Assembly (NCBI RefSeq): GCF_001640805.2
Contig: NC_066850.1
Span: forward strand, 6,000,556 to 6,064,555
Source: Lates calcarifer
Lineage: Eukaryota > Chordata > Actinopteri > Centropomidae
Direction of reading: 5' to 3'
Length of the DNA: 64,000 bases
How positions within the stretch are numbered: the first letter of the stretch is position 1; each line of letters starts with the position of its first letter. Below, in pieces: positions 1 to 14,773 of this stretch. The position numbers and the translations under genes are program-made. Under the pieces are notes generated by a model, which worked only from the letters and a program-made list of their open reading frames with translations, searched no databases and was not told the origin of the DNA.

Positions 1-128
1 ACCTTTACAACCGGGAGCAGAGGACTTAATGATCTTTGGTGTGTGTGCTTGTGTGTCATCAGTGACTCATCAATGCAGTAGCATACAGCACAGTCTTAAA
101 GAAAAGTAGCACACAGAGAAGAAAGATT

Positions 129-151
129 TGTGTGTGTGTGTGTGTGTGTGT
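129..151. repeat. (TG)n microsatellite
   Basis: About 11 uninterrupted TG units inside the first intron. Confidence 0.95.
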
Positions 152-482
152 TTTAGCAGTTATGTGAACAGTGGGAAAAGCACTGGATGTTGCTCATTTG
201 TATCTGTGTACATGCAAATAGACAGTCTCAGGGTACACACACTGCACATTTTAATGTTATCAGCCCAATGGTGAAAAGTTTAAGATACAATAAGCAATAC
301 TTAGGATTATTGATTAATTGTCAAAGTCATTTACCATGCAAAATGCCAGATGTTGGTTGGCTTCAGGTTCTCGAATATAGAGATTTGTTGCTTTGCCCAT
401 ATTTGTATCACTGTAAATCAAATATATTTTCTATATTTCATATAAATTTCAACTGTTGGTTGCATAAAAAGAACAATTTTAA

Positions 483-608
483 ATTCCTTCTTGGTCTCTG
501 GGAAATTGTGACACTGTGGCACCTCAGTTGTTGGATATTTTAAAGAATAACTTCTTAATTAGTTAACGAATGTACTAATTGAAACAGTCATTAGTTGCAG
601 CCCTAGCA
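483..608 (+). repeat. Relic of a dispersed teleost repeat (3' end with TTAGTTGCAGCCCTAG)
   Basis: The stretch contains the phrase TCTGGGAAATTGTGA followed by several degenerate TTAATTAG/AACGAAT blocks and ends with AGTTGCAGCCCTAG. This order resembles a high-copy repeat known to me from many teleost genomes, whose end carries repeated AATCGATTAAT-like blocks before GTTGCAGCCCT. A related, longer copy lies at about 22999-23240. The family name is not certain. Confidence 0.55.
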
Positions 609-813
609 CAGTGCCCACTGTTTAATGAAACTTTCCAAATGAGATAGACTGCCCTGTAAAATGGTTTTCATTTTGGGAATAATTCTGAGTTTTATGGTGG
701 TAAGTCAGGGTGATAGCAGCCAGAATGTTAAAGTAGCAGACTGAATTGGGTGCCCAGACCAGCAGGGAAAACCCAGGCAGGGAAACCGAATGAGCACCAC
801 ACTCTGACTGCTC

Positions 814-940
814 TGTAACTGTGGTCGAGTGGCCCTTGAGCAAGGCACTTAACCTCAGCTGCTTTAGTCAAGCTGCTCAGGGGCCAACAATAGAGGACTG
901 CGGTTGTACTGGGCAGCTCCCGGGGGGTGAGTGTGTAACA
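814..940 (+). repeat. Dispersed repeat relic (GAGCAAGGCACTTAACC type)
   Basis: CCCTTGAGCAAGGCACTTAA, followed by a GCTGCTCAGGGGCC-like segment and a GGGCAGCTCCCGGGGGGTGAG segment, matches a very common teleost interspersed repeat (a SINE/LINE-tail type). It is degenerate and no ends were delimited. Confidence rests on recognition of the phrase, not on a search. Confidence 0.5.
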
Positions 941-1467
941 TCATGTTTATAAAGCAGAGGGGTTGTTGCAAAGGATGTCTGCTTTTCTGACAGGCTGCCC
1001 ACATGCAGGATTTTTGGATTCAGTGCCAATGTCAATATTTTAGGAGCAAACATTTCAAGCAAATCTTCATTCAAAGAGTTAGCTTCAGGCTAAAGAATCT
1101 ATAAATTTAGCTGTCACAGACATCTCCTTTTACTGCAGGCTTGCTCGCACTAACACCCCTCCCTCTTCCTCTTTATCTTCCTCTTCTTCTCTTCATCGCC
1201 TCTCCTCTTATATTCTACCCCTTTAGAGTTAGAGTGGTACTGATGGTGATGATACTGTGCATTTGTTTGGGTACCTTGCTGTGCCGGTGTGTACACCTGG
1301 CTGTGTGTGTATGCTTTGTGTGTTTGTGTGGAGGTATGTTGAGGATTACATGAAGCCCTATAAATCCATTTGTTAAATGCTTATTAACCCTGATGCCCTT
1401 TACTGTGCTTTTAGTATATCAGCTTAGTACCATGAAATCTCCTTTTAGTGCCACGCTTGCTTCTCTG

Positions 1468-1491
1468 ACACACACACACACACACACACAC
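1468..1491. repeat. (CA)n microsatellite
   Basis: About 12 CA units in the first intron. Confidence 0.95.
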
Positions 1492-1620
1492 TAGGTGGCC
1501 ACACGATAACAGAGCACTGCTGAAGGGTTTGTGTTAGAAATGAGGGAGGGGAAGAAGAGTCTCTTTGCCATGCAGGTGCTCTCTGTTATTGTATCTAAGG
1601 CCACGGGTAGTACTACACGT

Positions 1621-1621
<1 letters not shown>

Positions 1622-1664
<43 letters not shown>
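1622..1664. repeat. (CA)n microsatellite
   Basis: About 21 uninterrupted CA units. Open frames across it on both strands are low-complexity artefacts. Confidence 0.95.
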
Positions 1665-1670
<6 letters not shown>

Positions 1671-3046
1671 ACTCTCTGCATATAAACCTCCCTCTTGTGC
1701 AGTTTCACAAGCACCTGCTCCTCTATCCTGTACATCTGTGTGCAACCCTTTTTCCTGCCTTTATCTGAAAAGGCTCCCTGCCACTTGCCTCTATCCTGTC
1801 CTTCCCTCTCCTGCCCCATCAGCCATCTTGGCTCCAGGTGGCCAGCAGGGACTGTGCCCCTTGGGTCAGTTTCCTGCCAACTGTAGGGAGATTGATGAAT
1901 CAGAGGTTCCATGGCAGCTCCAGCGGGGTCTCTGAGGGGGCTGTCGTGGGGGACAGGCTCCATCGAACACCAAGCAAGCAGAACTAATGGGCATGCTCTG
2001 GAGGAAAAGAGGGAACGAAGGAGGGAAAGGTGTGCATTTATGTGGGTGAATATGCTTGGTAGATGGACTGATAGACACACAGAAACATCAGGGACAGAGA
2101 TTTTGAAAGGTACATATGAATTCTGTTTAAGGAAAGACTAAATGACCAAACATCAAAGAGAGGAGGGTTTGAAGGAAGGCAGTCAGTGATAAATAGATAA
2201 ATAGCTGTAGCATGAAAATACAGTACAATGACAGGGAGACCAACAAATAGAGAAAGTCCTGCAAGGGAGGATGATGAAAAAAAGATTTATGGGGAAGGTG
2301 CATTGCATTAAGGACAGATAGATGGACAGTGAAAGACAGGCAGAAAGACATAATGATTGAAACCACTACTTTGAATGCTGATGACTGAGAGCTTGCTAAG
2401 CGGTGTTCTTATTTTGAAATAAAATTATGCCTAATTACAAATAAATTTCGATAGATGTTAATGGCAGATGGTAATATTTAAGGGGAGGTTAATAGATTTT
2501 GCAACTGTTTTATGTTGTGTTACAAGAAGCAGTTTAAGAGTATTGGAGGCAATCATGTACCCTCTCGCCCTTCTGCCCTGTCTTTCTTTATTATTTATTT
2601 TCCTCTCTTATCTCCTTCCATATGTCCTCTATTCATTTTAAGCCTCTGTGTCTTTGCTCTCCGTTCCTTTCTCTCCACTGTCATTGGCTTGCCCTCACAC
2701 AGGGACATAGACTGAAGGACGGGTGTGAGTGTGTTCGTTAATATGTACTGTCTGTCTACATGTTAATATATTGAAGTGTGTCCACATGTGTCCACAGTCC
2801 ATGTGTTTATGCAGCCTGTGCTTTGTAAAGCTGTATGTCATTGTGTCCAGAGGGGTACAGTTTGTCCTCTCTTGGGAGGCATATTTCTGTGTCTGGTCAA
2901 CCTCGCGACATCACCCTCTAGCAAACCATTAGGTGGCTTTGCCCTACAGATCTTCCTATAGAGGGAAGATGTTCAGGTTGCCGTGGTGATTAACAGTGTT
3001 CCAAAGAGTTAGTAGGGAAGCAGGCTAACATGTAATTGTCTTGGTT

Positions 3047-3600
3047 TACATGCACAGCAACAGTCTAATCATAATACAAGTAAGGTGGAGTCCACATATA
3101 ACTGATTGAACTGATTATGTTAAGTTGATTATGCTCATTACAGGGCTATGCTCAGTTGCAATGAGATATTGGAAATAGTCCCATTTTGATTATGGTATTG
3201 AAGAGCATGTTTGACTTTTGCACACCTTAATTCAACTATTACTCTATGGTAGTTTTCATAGCATTTTGCAGTGTGGCTTGACAGTTCATGCCAAAGGTTT
3301 TCTGTTGGTAACACACCGCAACAAACTTTTTAAAGAACTACTCAAAGCAATTTAATGGCAGCTGCATGTAGAAATAGTCAATGCAGCTTTGTGAGAGAGA
3401 GATCAGTTTTGAGGTAATATACTGTGTGGAGAGCCTTTGTGTAATTATATTAAAGGGCCATCTTCATCCATAAGTCACACACCGCTTTGTAGCATGGGCA
3501 CAGGAATATAAAGCTAATGTAATTATAAATAATGCATGTAAATGCCTTAATAGAGGTAATGCCATTATTAACCATAATCAGATTATTATGATTTATATGT
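3047..3600. mobile_element. Possible non-autonomous DNA transposon relic
   Basis: The left part has GGTTTACATGCACAGCAACA followed by TCTAATCATAAT. The right part has ATGCATGTAAATGCC, then ACCATAATCAGATTATTATG. The motifs GTTTACATGCA and TGCATGTAAA face each other, as in terminal inverted repeats. Ends and target duplications could not be fixed, so this is a weak call. Confidence 0.3.
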
Positions 3601-4624
3601 CTATGGCAGGGCTAAGCTATGGTGTGCTCCCTGATGCTTTTGCTAAATATAATGCTGGTGGGAAAACTTAACTGATGGCATTTTGCACATGGCCTGCCTG
3701 ATGCGCAGTTCATGTTTTTGTCAGTGTTCTCTATCAGAGGCTTAGCTAGTTAGTCTGAACGCTCATTACTGTTATTGTCTGTAGAGATGGGCACTTTAAC
3801 AATGACAACAAACTAGAATAAAGAGGAAGCATTATGCAATAGTCGGCCAATGGGAGGCTAATCCCAGTAGTCCAACACAATGACTCATCGCCACTGTGTA
3901 AAACATGGGATCTCTTGGTATGTGAATGCCAACAGCACGAAACCTTCTCAGACCTTGTCAAAATAGTGTTGCACACTTCTACAGCACAGAATAAAACAAA
4001 CATAAAGGTATTACAGCTTGGTGTTAAATTTCTGCTGTCATGCTGATTTCTTGTGGACTGCACATAGTTGCCTTTCAAGATAAAATCACAGCTAGCCCGC
4101 ACCACACAGATTTAAAGGTATTGTTTGAAATAACTGCAATACTTGTATCTGGGTAATAAAACCAAAGAAATGCTCTTGCAATATCGTCTACACAGACTTT
4201 CAACAAGCACTACACTTAACTCAGAAGTTACTCTTTAGGTCCATACCAGTTTGAGGATTTGCATCTAAACAAATTACATAAATATGAGACTTGTTTGTTT
4301 GGGGAAAAATGAGAAGATAGGTACTGTACTTTTATTAGGAATCAAACTTCTTCATGCAGGCAGCAGAGAAGAAACAGAGAAAAGTGTGATACTGATGAAG
4401 GGATGTTTTGCGAGAGCTGGTCAACAAGCCAGACTCAGCGGGGGTTTACATCACAACATTGGGTGGAAAGTTAATGAGAGGCCAACTTACACATACGCAC
4501 ACACACAGACACACAATCACACTGATAGACACAAGCACACAAGGGGACCAGAGCTGAGCCAATCTAAATGATTCAATCAAAAACTTAATGTTGGCGTGCA
4601 AACACAGCTTTTAAAAAGTCATAT

Positions 4625-4664
4625 AACACACACACACTCACACACACACACACACACACACACA
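4625..4664. repeat. (CA)n microsatellite, slightly interrupted
   Basis: CA units with one CTCA interruption in the first intron. Confidence 0.9.
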
Positions 4665-6570
4665 TACTGTATACACTAATGAACAAAAGCATACCCAAAG
4701 GCATCAAAGACACAGAAAGTTTGCAAAGAAAGTTATAATAAACACTGCTAAAACAAAGAGAGAAAAAAGGATATGTGTGAGTCAGAGAGGCAGAAATCGT
4801 GTGTGTGCGTGTCTGAAGACAGACGGACAACAGATAAAAACATACAGACAGAGAGAGAGCGAGAAAGTGAGAGGGAAAGGCAGAGCATGTCCTTGTATCC
4901 AGACTATCTGTGTGATATACTGCTGTCTGGCCGAACAGTGTGTGAGTCTGCCCCTGTGTGTTTGTATGTGTGTATGTGTCTGACAGACCAATATCCATTA
5001 TCATTCATGGCTCATCACACACTCCCACTCCCACAGACAGACACACTCACTCATGCATATACACACACATACAGCAGGGACACAATGTGTAGTAAGTGAC
5101 AGCAAGGGTAAAATGACAGCAAGGAGACAGTGAAGGAGCTCATGAGAAACTAGACTAATTTTATTACCTTTCTTTCCCTCCATCTTTCTTGCTATCTTCC
5201 TTATCTCTCTACATGTCTCTTTATCTCTCCCTGAGCAGTGCTTTCTTATACTTTATTTAGACTGCCAGGCTGCAGGCAGCATCATGTGTCACATTAAAGT
5301 TAATTCTAGCAAACATGAAAGGGATCATCACTTCATGTGAGCCTGTGTATCATTCCTCAGGAATTCAAGGATGAACTGCAGATTAGTGAGATGATTTATA
5401 CTGTATTTTTACAGAGGGGACAGTGTAAGAGAGATTGGTTGTGTATATTCGTAGGCAGATGAAAACGTCTAGTTTTTATGAGTTAAAGTTTCTTGTCTTT
5501 TCTCTCCTGCCCTACACTTTTCCTGTTTTCCACTCTTAATTTAACTGTTTTTTCACTCAGACTGTCTTCCTCTACTACTGTGTTAAATATCAGTTGAGCT
5601 GCTCCAACAATTGATTCAGAGTACAACACGTTTTTTTATCACATCCCACATATGTAATTAAATTAGGGCAACTAGATAATGTAAAACACACCAGAGGGGC
5701 GTTCACTGAAATGCTGTTTGCACTAGGAGCTTGGAAGTTTCATGGGGTTATAAAATTGTGAAGAAACAGAGACTGTAATTATTCACCATTACAAACTATT
5801 ACCTGTGTTACCTCATTCATTCTTTCCTCTTGTCATCCTCTCATCTGACTTTCATTGCCATCTTTCCTTTCTAGCTATGTTTTCTCTGTCTTTTCGTTGT
5901 CTCACAAAGCAGTTGTTTTAGGTATGGAGTACACTTGGAAGTGAATATACATATAGTGGTAGATACAGGGATACAGCCAGAAATTATGAGTCCTACACAT
6001 ACCTCTTGATGGGTTGTGTTAGAATTACATGGCAGTCACAGGAACAATTTAAACTGAGTCTACACAGAACAAATGTATTACTTTTTGTTCCAGTTGGTCT
6101 CAGACAGCAATTGTTTAATTCGATTTTAGAGCAGGTTTTTCTTTGTGTGCAGTTTGTGGTTTTTCCTCCAAGCATTGTTTCAAAACCAGAACCAGAGATT
6201 TATTAAATAAATATTGGAGGAGCAACAAAAGTATTTTTATTCTTAAGGGGCCCTCCCTCAGCTACCACCCCAGGGTGAAGTCCCAGGGTGAGTGTCTAGA
6301 GTAGCAGTCCAGCTGCATTAAAAGACAAGTCAGTTTCAAAGCCACTTTACTAAGGACTTTTAAGCTAGAGTGAGCATAAAGTGATGAATTTGGTAAAAAT
6401 GTAGCGCACACACATGCCACACATGCACACTCGGGTATGCAACACAAGCGTAAGCACTCCATTATTATGTTGTTGTATGCAAATAAGACATGCACACAGA
6501 AAGGTTAGAATTCTTCCAAACGTCTGTTTACTTGCACATACATCAAAAAATCAGTGCTCAGGCTTTCAAA

Positions 6571-6594
6571 AACACACACACACACACACACACA
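6571..6594. repeat. (CA)n microsatellite
   Basis: About 12 CA units in the first intron. Confidence 0.9.
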
Positions 6595-9500
6595 GTAAAA
6601 GCACAGACCAGCTGAAGGTTTTTTCCCAAATACCCGAGTCAGCACCAAACTCTGCACTCAACTGCTACACCGTCCAAAAAAAAGAAAAAAAAATCACATC
6701 AGAGCTGCATCAAACTGATCACCACAGGACGACAGCATACCAAATCTTTTTGCTGAACTTACTGTTTCAACAAAGCTCTACAGTGCCAGGGTTGTGACAC
6801 TGAAATATCACAAATATTTTCCTGTGCCTAAATCTAAAAAAAATCAGAAGTTATAACACACTAAAAACAAAAGTTAGCTTCTGGTTTCAGTATAGTCTTA
6901 TTTCTGCTTGCTTCCCTTTGTTTAACCCTTATGATTCACTCTCTATTGTCACTCTACCATCTTCTCCTTTTTTTTCTTTTTTCACTCATCTTTCCTGTCT
7001 TTTTCACACACAGCAAGTATCCCTTAATCGTGGTGTTGGCGCATACATACACTCACTTTCACACACAGACACACACACAGGCACAGGCACATACACAGAG
7101 GTATCCCCTAATTATGCTACACTGACTGGTGAATGTGGGAGTTGGATTTCTGTGTGGTCTGAGATAGTGAGTGTCTTGAGGTGTATGTGTGTGTCTGTTT
7201 CTGTGTGTGTCGTTCATGTGTTTAATGATGGCCATGTCTGTACAGTAACAGGGTCTCAAGCCACATCCGTTGTGTTCCCCACTGAGCTGAAAAGGAAAGT
7301 GTAGGTGGTGTGTATGTGTGCTTTGGTTTGCCTTTGAGCTGGGACATACATACAGCACATACTAACAGCTAAAACAGAACATATTGTCCCTCCTAGTTGC
7401 TGTGGTCATTGAAAACTTTTTCAAAAAATGTTGGCCCATAATTTGACTGGTCACAGGAGGGAGGAAGGAAGAAGAGAAGGAAAGATGGTGGACAGTACTG
7501 GTTATACAGGACATTGGAAAGTAGCTCAGGATTATACAGTTGTATTTGTACCTATGTAGAGAAGGCTGAGGGTGCAGCATGCAAAAAAAATCAGCAGGGA
7601 CCACAAAAAACCCTTTAGTGTATACTGAGCAAAGCCTGGCAGGCTCATACAGTGTCACTGAGATATGAAGTATACATAATGCGCAAGGCAAGAGACGCTA
7701 TCACAAGTTATGTTTAGTAAGAAACCATAACAGGATGATGCCGGGGTGCCGGAGGAATAAATCAGCATAACCAGTCACAGCGGCAGCAGCATGAATGATC
7801 AGAGGAGAGTGAGAGAGCAAGCTTGTCAGATTATATAAAGTGAGTCAGCTGATACTGATCAGCTGATGGCGTGTGCGACTTCAGTGCTCTGCCTGAACTA
7901 ATGTGATGCTCCGCAGGTTCACTCAGCTCGTCCTCATGTTACGTTTTCCTCCATCGCCTCTCCACATCTTGTGATCGTATCATGAAACTCTTTCGAACTC
8001 TCTCCCGTCTGTCTTGTACATTGTTGAGAGATCCTTGTCTGTTTGTGTATGTGTTTGTGATACTGAATTGCTTGCTTAAAGGGACCAGATGACCTTGTCT
8101 TAAGATATAGAAAAATATTTGTTTTAGGCTTAGGTTGAGTGAGTGAAAAGAATGAGTGAATGTCCTTAGAATATTTACTACTGTCAGTCCAATTGGACAT
8201 TCATATCCAAGTAAATATCAGAAATGTTTTAAATAAAATTTGCATGAGTCTCACTAAGAGGCTTTTTAACTGGTTACACAAATAACACAAGTTCCAAACT
8301 CTTTAGCAAAACATCATATTTGCTACATGTCCTTACACTTACTGGTGCTTTAATTTACATAGTAGGTGTGTGGTTATACTGTCATTTCAATAGAAATTAA
8401 TCAACAAATCAAGATTTATCAGTGCCCCAAAATTGTCAGTTGCAGGCCTAAAGTCATACAGTATATTACAGCGAGAAAACAAGTTAGAGGGGGAGAGAAG
8501 AAAAACAAAAGATAGTGGGACCTGAAGCAGAGGCAGCAATCAAATCCAGGTGTTTGTATTAGTTTGCATTTCACAGAGGCAGAGAGAGGAAGTAATAGAA
8601 AGAGAGAGAAAGAATACAGAGGTTGAAAGGAGATAAGGTGAGGACAGATCCGCTGAGGTTTCACTAGAGAAGGAAGAAAAGGAGAAATGAATTTTGCTCT
8701 CGTCCGTTCTGATTAATAACCCTGTTAGCCTTTTAATAGTCCTCCTCAGCGCTTTCTCTATATCTCTCCTTTCATGCTCTTTCTCTTTTTGACCCGTCAG
8801 CTAAAATGTGTTTTACTAAAATCAAATATGTTAAATACCAACAAAAGATGAGTTGGTAACCTTTCTCCCCCCCTACCCCCCACCCTTATCTTAATTACTT
8901 TCTTTTTCTATTTAACTTTTTGCTTTCTTGAAGTCAAGTTTGTCTTTTTATAGCGTGTGGGTCGCTGTTTCAACAGTGCTACTATGGTAACAGCAGGGGA
9001 GTGGGTGTTAGCAGCTAATCCTGTTTGGGTGTCATGGTGGCATTGCTATGGCACCCAGTGGGAGAGCTACACAAGCTTTCTTCTCTTAAATCATATTTCA
9101 TCAATAAGCATTCGGGAGGTCAGGGGGTAAGATGCTACGTTTTCACTCAAATTGGGGTTCACTTAAAGCTGTCAGAGTTCCTCTGTTTCAGCAGAACAAT
9201 CTGACTGCTCAAAGATATGGACTCTTAATTCTTACAAAAGAATCAGAGATTTCTAGTTGCCATAGTTTCCTGCTTTTTCCTGCTATTTTTATATGTATAT
9301 ACAACTTCAGGAAAACTTTTTGTACTGCACATGTACAGTGTCATCCTGAACCTGAAAGAATTACTGTCTATGACAGCAGACAGACAGCAAATGGCAGACA
9401 AAGTTAGTGACAGCTGGTGAAAGTAGTGGAGAATTTAGCAAATAAAGACCAGCATATGTCCTTCAGTAGTTGATGGAGAGGAAAACAGAGCCAAAAGGAG

Positions 9501-12481
9501 AGTGGCTATCAGACTGATATTTTTTGAGATGGCCAGAAACATGACCCCCTATGAATACTGTGTGGCCAAAAAAATCTATAAATGCAGCACATGCTGAAAC
9601 ACCAATGAGTGTCTTCAAAACAGGTGTGAAAATAGAACATATAGATAATAATCTATAATATAGATAATATTTTATTCGTACCTTTGGTACAAGGGACAAA
9701 ATATAGTTTAATAAACTATGTTTTAAACACATTTGTTTTTGCAAGATAATGAATTTAATAAAAATTGATAAATCACATACAAACTTCGCTTTCTTGAGCT
9801 TTCACTGGAAACCTGTTTTAAAATGCACGTACACATAATGAGTCTGTAATCAAGCCATGTGCTGTTTACGGAGAGGAACTGTTATTGATTCCAGCTGCTG
9901 TTATAAATAATTGACATATCAGTTACAGTTGTCAATGGAAATGGATTCACACCTTTCTCTGTTTTCTCTGACACACACACAGATACATACACATATGTCA
10001 GTGTTTTCCCTTTGTATCTCTGTTTCTCCATTTTCACTGTGTTGTGCTCCGGTCTCGCTCCACTGGACATTAACCAGGGGAGGAATGATGGAGCAATTCT
10101 CAACACACACACAAACACACACACTCATTCACCGACAGGGCTTTTCCAGCGCTCTGCTGGGGAGATAGAGTGGTGTGTTTGGTTCTGATAGGAGCAATAC
10201 AACCAATTCAACATGGAGAGAGAGACAGAGAGAGAGAGACAGAGAGCAAGAGGATGGAGCTTTTTTTGTCATCCTGGAGAAACTTGCTCTCTACAAGATT
10301 TTGGATATTGAAAAAGCAGAAAAAAAACAGCAGGACATGGAAGTAATTCTGTTACACAAGAAGTGAATCAATATTTCCTGGAGATTCTAGTGCTGATCAG
10401 TGCTGCTGTATTTCTAATGGTTTACCCAGACCAGAGTTGCTGTCAGATACTGGCCTAGGGAGCTGAAAACAAATATTTGTATTTAAAGTAAAGTATACTG
10501 ACTATTGAAAAAAAAATCTGGTTATTATTCACCTTTAAAATTTGCAAACATCAAGTTATATTTCAACTGAGGAGTTTTGTTTTGATTTTAATAATTTGCT
10601 GTCATTTGAGGTTTAAAATATCTCTATTGAACTACATTTCCCACACTTCCATGGCTCTTGGCCCATCCTGCATCATATCTGAGCCATCTGAGACCATATG
10701 TCAACACAGTGCACATCTGTGGGCACATACACACTGCAGTATTAGATCTCGGTAGGTAAAGAGCTAGGAGGCAAAATACAGTCCTCTCTCACACACAGCA
10801 CATTGTCACTGAATGTGTGTGTGGTTTGTGTGTTCTTATATTGCTGTCGCTGTGGCTGCTGCTGAAAATTGTGTTTATCTAGTCATTCTTTCAATGATTT
10901 TGTACTATAGGGATGACATTTAAGCGTCGGTTTGTGTTTGGTCATAGGTGGCCTCTAATATTTTGTGTTTTTATTTTTCCCAGAGGTTGCTCCCACATGT
11001 GTGTACTGTTCATACAGTCAACAGGCATCATGTGTAGCAGCCATCCTATTGCTGAACTTACAGACTTTGTCTATTTTCTGTGCTGATTGCAGTTTTGAGT
11101 ATTGATGATTTTGTTATTAAATAGTAGATAGGCAGACAGAGAAAGTATTTCTGATAATTCAGGTTTGATTCAAGAAAAAATATCTAAAATAACACTTTTT
11201 GGCCATCACAGCCTCATGTCTTGTTACATGGAAATTAAGGAGTCCTGTAAATGCTATAATTGGAAATTTTAGAGTCTCATTTAGTTAGCTACTGGGTGAA
11301 AAGTCTCTGGTTGGACGTTCAACTCTTCTAAGAGATCATTAAAGTTGCTTCTCAGCAAGTGAGTGATTACAGTCTGCTGGTTGATTCAGCACAATGACAC
11401 CAGTGCTGTTCTTTTTATTTATTTGTCTCAGCGATTTGTCTGTTACTTCAGCCCTTTCGTTCAACCCACTCTCTCTGTATCTTCCTGTTATGCAGACAGG
11501 ATAGCTGATTTGGAGTGCAGAGAGCACAGGGAGAGGCAAGGAGAGTACAGGAGGAGAAAAACAAATGAACTAAAAAGGATAAGAGAGAGAGAACGTGACC
11601 AAAGCAAGAGGTGAATGTGGACAGAAAAGGGTAAGTAAGAGAAGTGAGAGGAGGGAAGGCCAGTGAGTAAAAGAATGTGCTAACAAGCACAGCTACGTTC
11701 ATCTGACTACACAGGAAGGGAGTAAGGATGACAAAGAGATGAAGAGGAGATAAATAGTTGAATTACACAGTGATGAGAACCATTATCTAAATAAATGGTC
11801 ATAATTACTATTCTGTACATCAGACCATATATTTAATGTCTCATAGTGGCTCGCTTCTGATATGTTTGTCCTAGCAAAAGTACATGCAGTAATTTGTGCC
11901 CAATGTTGAATTATTCAAACTGGTTACTTCATCCAATCAGAAGTCCAAGATATTTGAAATTATTTTATGCAAGATAGTTTTCAATTATTGTGTTTCCGCT
12001 TCAGATGTCAGTAGCTGTTGTAGCTACTGTCAGTTTATTGTTGGTTGGTAAGAGACTTTAACTACTGTATTCTTATTCCTGCAGATGAGTGAACAAAAGT
12101 GATATTAAGACTTTTTAAGAGCAACTATAATGGGAAGACATTTGTAAAAGACTTATTTTTAACATACTATAACAACATACTGCTATATGTTCTTGTCAGT
12201 CTATACCACCTGTCAGTCTCTCTCTCTTACTTATAAGTCATAACAGCACGATCAACCCCAGATACATATTCGATGACTCATCGCACACACACACACGCAC
12301 ACATACGCTCTGTACCATGAGTCATGCAGTGAGTTACAGAGTATAGTAATATATCTTGTCCTCTCAGTTTAGCGAGCAGCTACTCTGATCTTGATGCACT
12401 ACAGTGATCTGTGTGTTTGTGTGTCACTTCACTTTGTCTTCATTTGTACCTCTGCCGGTGGGTCTGACTGCATGTGCAAAT

Positions 12482-12510
12482 CTGTGTGTGTGTGTGTGTG
12501 TGTGTGTGTT
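12482..12510. repeat. (TG)n microsatellite
   Basis: About 14 TG units in the first intron. Confidence 0.9.
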
Positions 12511-12950
12511 ATATATGAGAAAGAATGTAGAGCATATAGAGCAGTCCAGGTTTGTCACAGTGTGTGTTTGTGTGGGGTGGCTGTGGAGCATCTGTCTGCC
12601 TGCCAGTGAGGCAGGAGTCGTGATAAGTCGTGATAAGTCAGCAGACACACTCACACACACAGAGAACTGGAAAAGGAGAATTTTACACTCGAGAGGGAGA
12701 AGAGAAAAGAGAGAGTGTGTTATTAGCTGGGATAGAGGGATGAGTGAAAATAGAAAGAAAGTGATATTTCTCTACCTTTTCACCCTGGCTTTGTCACTTT
12801 CCTTCTCTATATATATAGTATATCTCTTTTTCTTTCTGCCATCTCCTACTTACTGTCTCTCCCTCCCCTCTCTCAAGGGTACCAGCTAACTTCCTCTCAG
12901 ACACCAAGTAGCATACACACCTTCACACATTTATGCACACACTCACTAAT

Positions 12951-13008
12951 ACACACACACACACACACACACACAACACAACACACACACACACACACAC
13001 ACACACAG
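12951..13008. repeat. (CA)n microsatellite with AACACAACAC interruption
   Basis: Two CA blocks separated by a short AACA interruption. Confidence 0.9.
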
Positions 13009-14773
13009 GCTGTCTATATGAGATGATTTATGCTCCTGTGTTCTTTTATTTTTAGTCCAATTACTCTGTTTCTCTCTCTCTCTTTCTCTTCTGTCTGTAT
13101 CATTCTTGCTCTCTATTTCAATTCCCTCTTCTCTATTTCGCCATCCTTTTCCAAATATTATCTCCTGTTTTCTAGACCTCAGTCTGTATTTGCAGACAAT
13201 TTTAAATGTTTGTTTTGCAAGTGGTATCTGTGTCATGCTCTAGTCCAAAGACACGCCAGGTCAGGTTGACTCTGACTTGGCTCTGTGGATGTAAGACTGG
13301 ATTTGTTTGTAATGGACTGAATGGTGCTGACCTGTCCAGGATATTTCCCAGTCTTATTCCCACTGCATGTTGGGCTAGTTTCCATACCTTGTAACACAAA
13401 ACAAGAAGAGCAGATTACAGGTTTCTATGTGTGAAAAATGATAAAGAAATTGATGAAGCAAGAAATAAATTGTATGTGACATTTTCTGTGTGAGACAGTG
13501 ACAAACTGAGATAGCATGTGATGGTTTTTCACTGAGATCTGTTGATTTGCATTGAGAGTCCCAGGAGACTGCTGCAAATTCTGTCACCAATTAGCCTTCT
13601 CTTTTGCTTTTTGTCTCTCTTTGGGTCCTGACATACCAAACCAACCTTAAAGAATCAATGCTGAAAAAGGCTACAGCTAATCAAACATTTTTATCTTGCT
13701 CTGCTTTACATTCTTTACACCTTCCCCTCAAAGTTGCCCCTGAAAGAACAGAACGACCACAGCTGACAGCTAACATGCATATTTTCTGTGCTTGCATTAG
13801 TGGAAATATGTCATCTGTCTATATTTATAAAAAATATCAGGGAGAGACAAATAAAACTCACTCAATCACATTAGACAAACTGAAGTCACCACCAAACCTA
13901 CAGCTGATAATAAACAGCCACAGACAGACTGTGTCAGGGTATTTGTCACATGCCCACAAACACACCCCCATTAGCTCAATGTTAACTTCCTTTCTTTTCT
14001 TTCTTTCTTTCTTACTGTGTTAGCTTCTTTCTGGTAGCTACATTGCCTGTTGCCTGGAAACAGGAGTTTTTATCTCTCTGTAAACTTTGATATTCAGAAT
14101 GCTGCAAGAAACAAAAGACAAACAGAAGAGGTAAAGGAATGGATTTAATAAAACAAAATTCAAAACATGGTTTAATTTTAAAATGTTTTTAGTCTAATTT
14201 ATGGTTGTCCAAATTATAGCCATGTTACTGAGAGCTGTTAATCATTAACATAAATGGATATATTAGATGCAGAGGTATAGGTTATGGCTGTGTGTGCGTG
14301 TGGTTATTTGTGTGTGCACATGAATCCCAATCCACTGTCCACGTCAGAGGTTACTGGTGTCCATAATACAATCTCTCTCTTTCTCACACACACACACATG
14401 CACACATAAGTGTGATCTCTAATCAAGTATAATCCTTGTCCAGTGACCCATAGATTGGAGCTTAGGTCTGTTAATGAGACTCTTGTTGAACATGGCATGT
14501 TAATAGCAATGCAATTGAAAGGGACTCTCAAGTGGCGTGACTCAACCCAGACTGTCCAAAGCAGAAACCCTGGAGAATCTCTCTGTTCTTTTTGTAGTGA
14601 TGGATTTTAGGATTTTGGAATATTTTAAAGTGGTAGATGCTTCACTTTCAAGAATAGTGGTTTATCTGTTCAAATTAAATCATATAGACTGATATAATGT
14701 CTCAATACACACTGTGGCTGAAGGCTGGATATTTTATGCTATATGTAGGTATTATTGGATATGTAGACCATTT

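Noticed and set aside
1531..2080. Overlapping open frames of 130-155 codons on both strands
   Set aside because: They run through the (CA)n tract and have no domain, codon bias or splice context; low-complexity artefacts.
8395..8450. A third copy of the GTTGCAGCCC repeat near AGTTGCAGGCCTAA
   Set aside because: Only a short phrase matches and the flanking blocks are not convincing.
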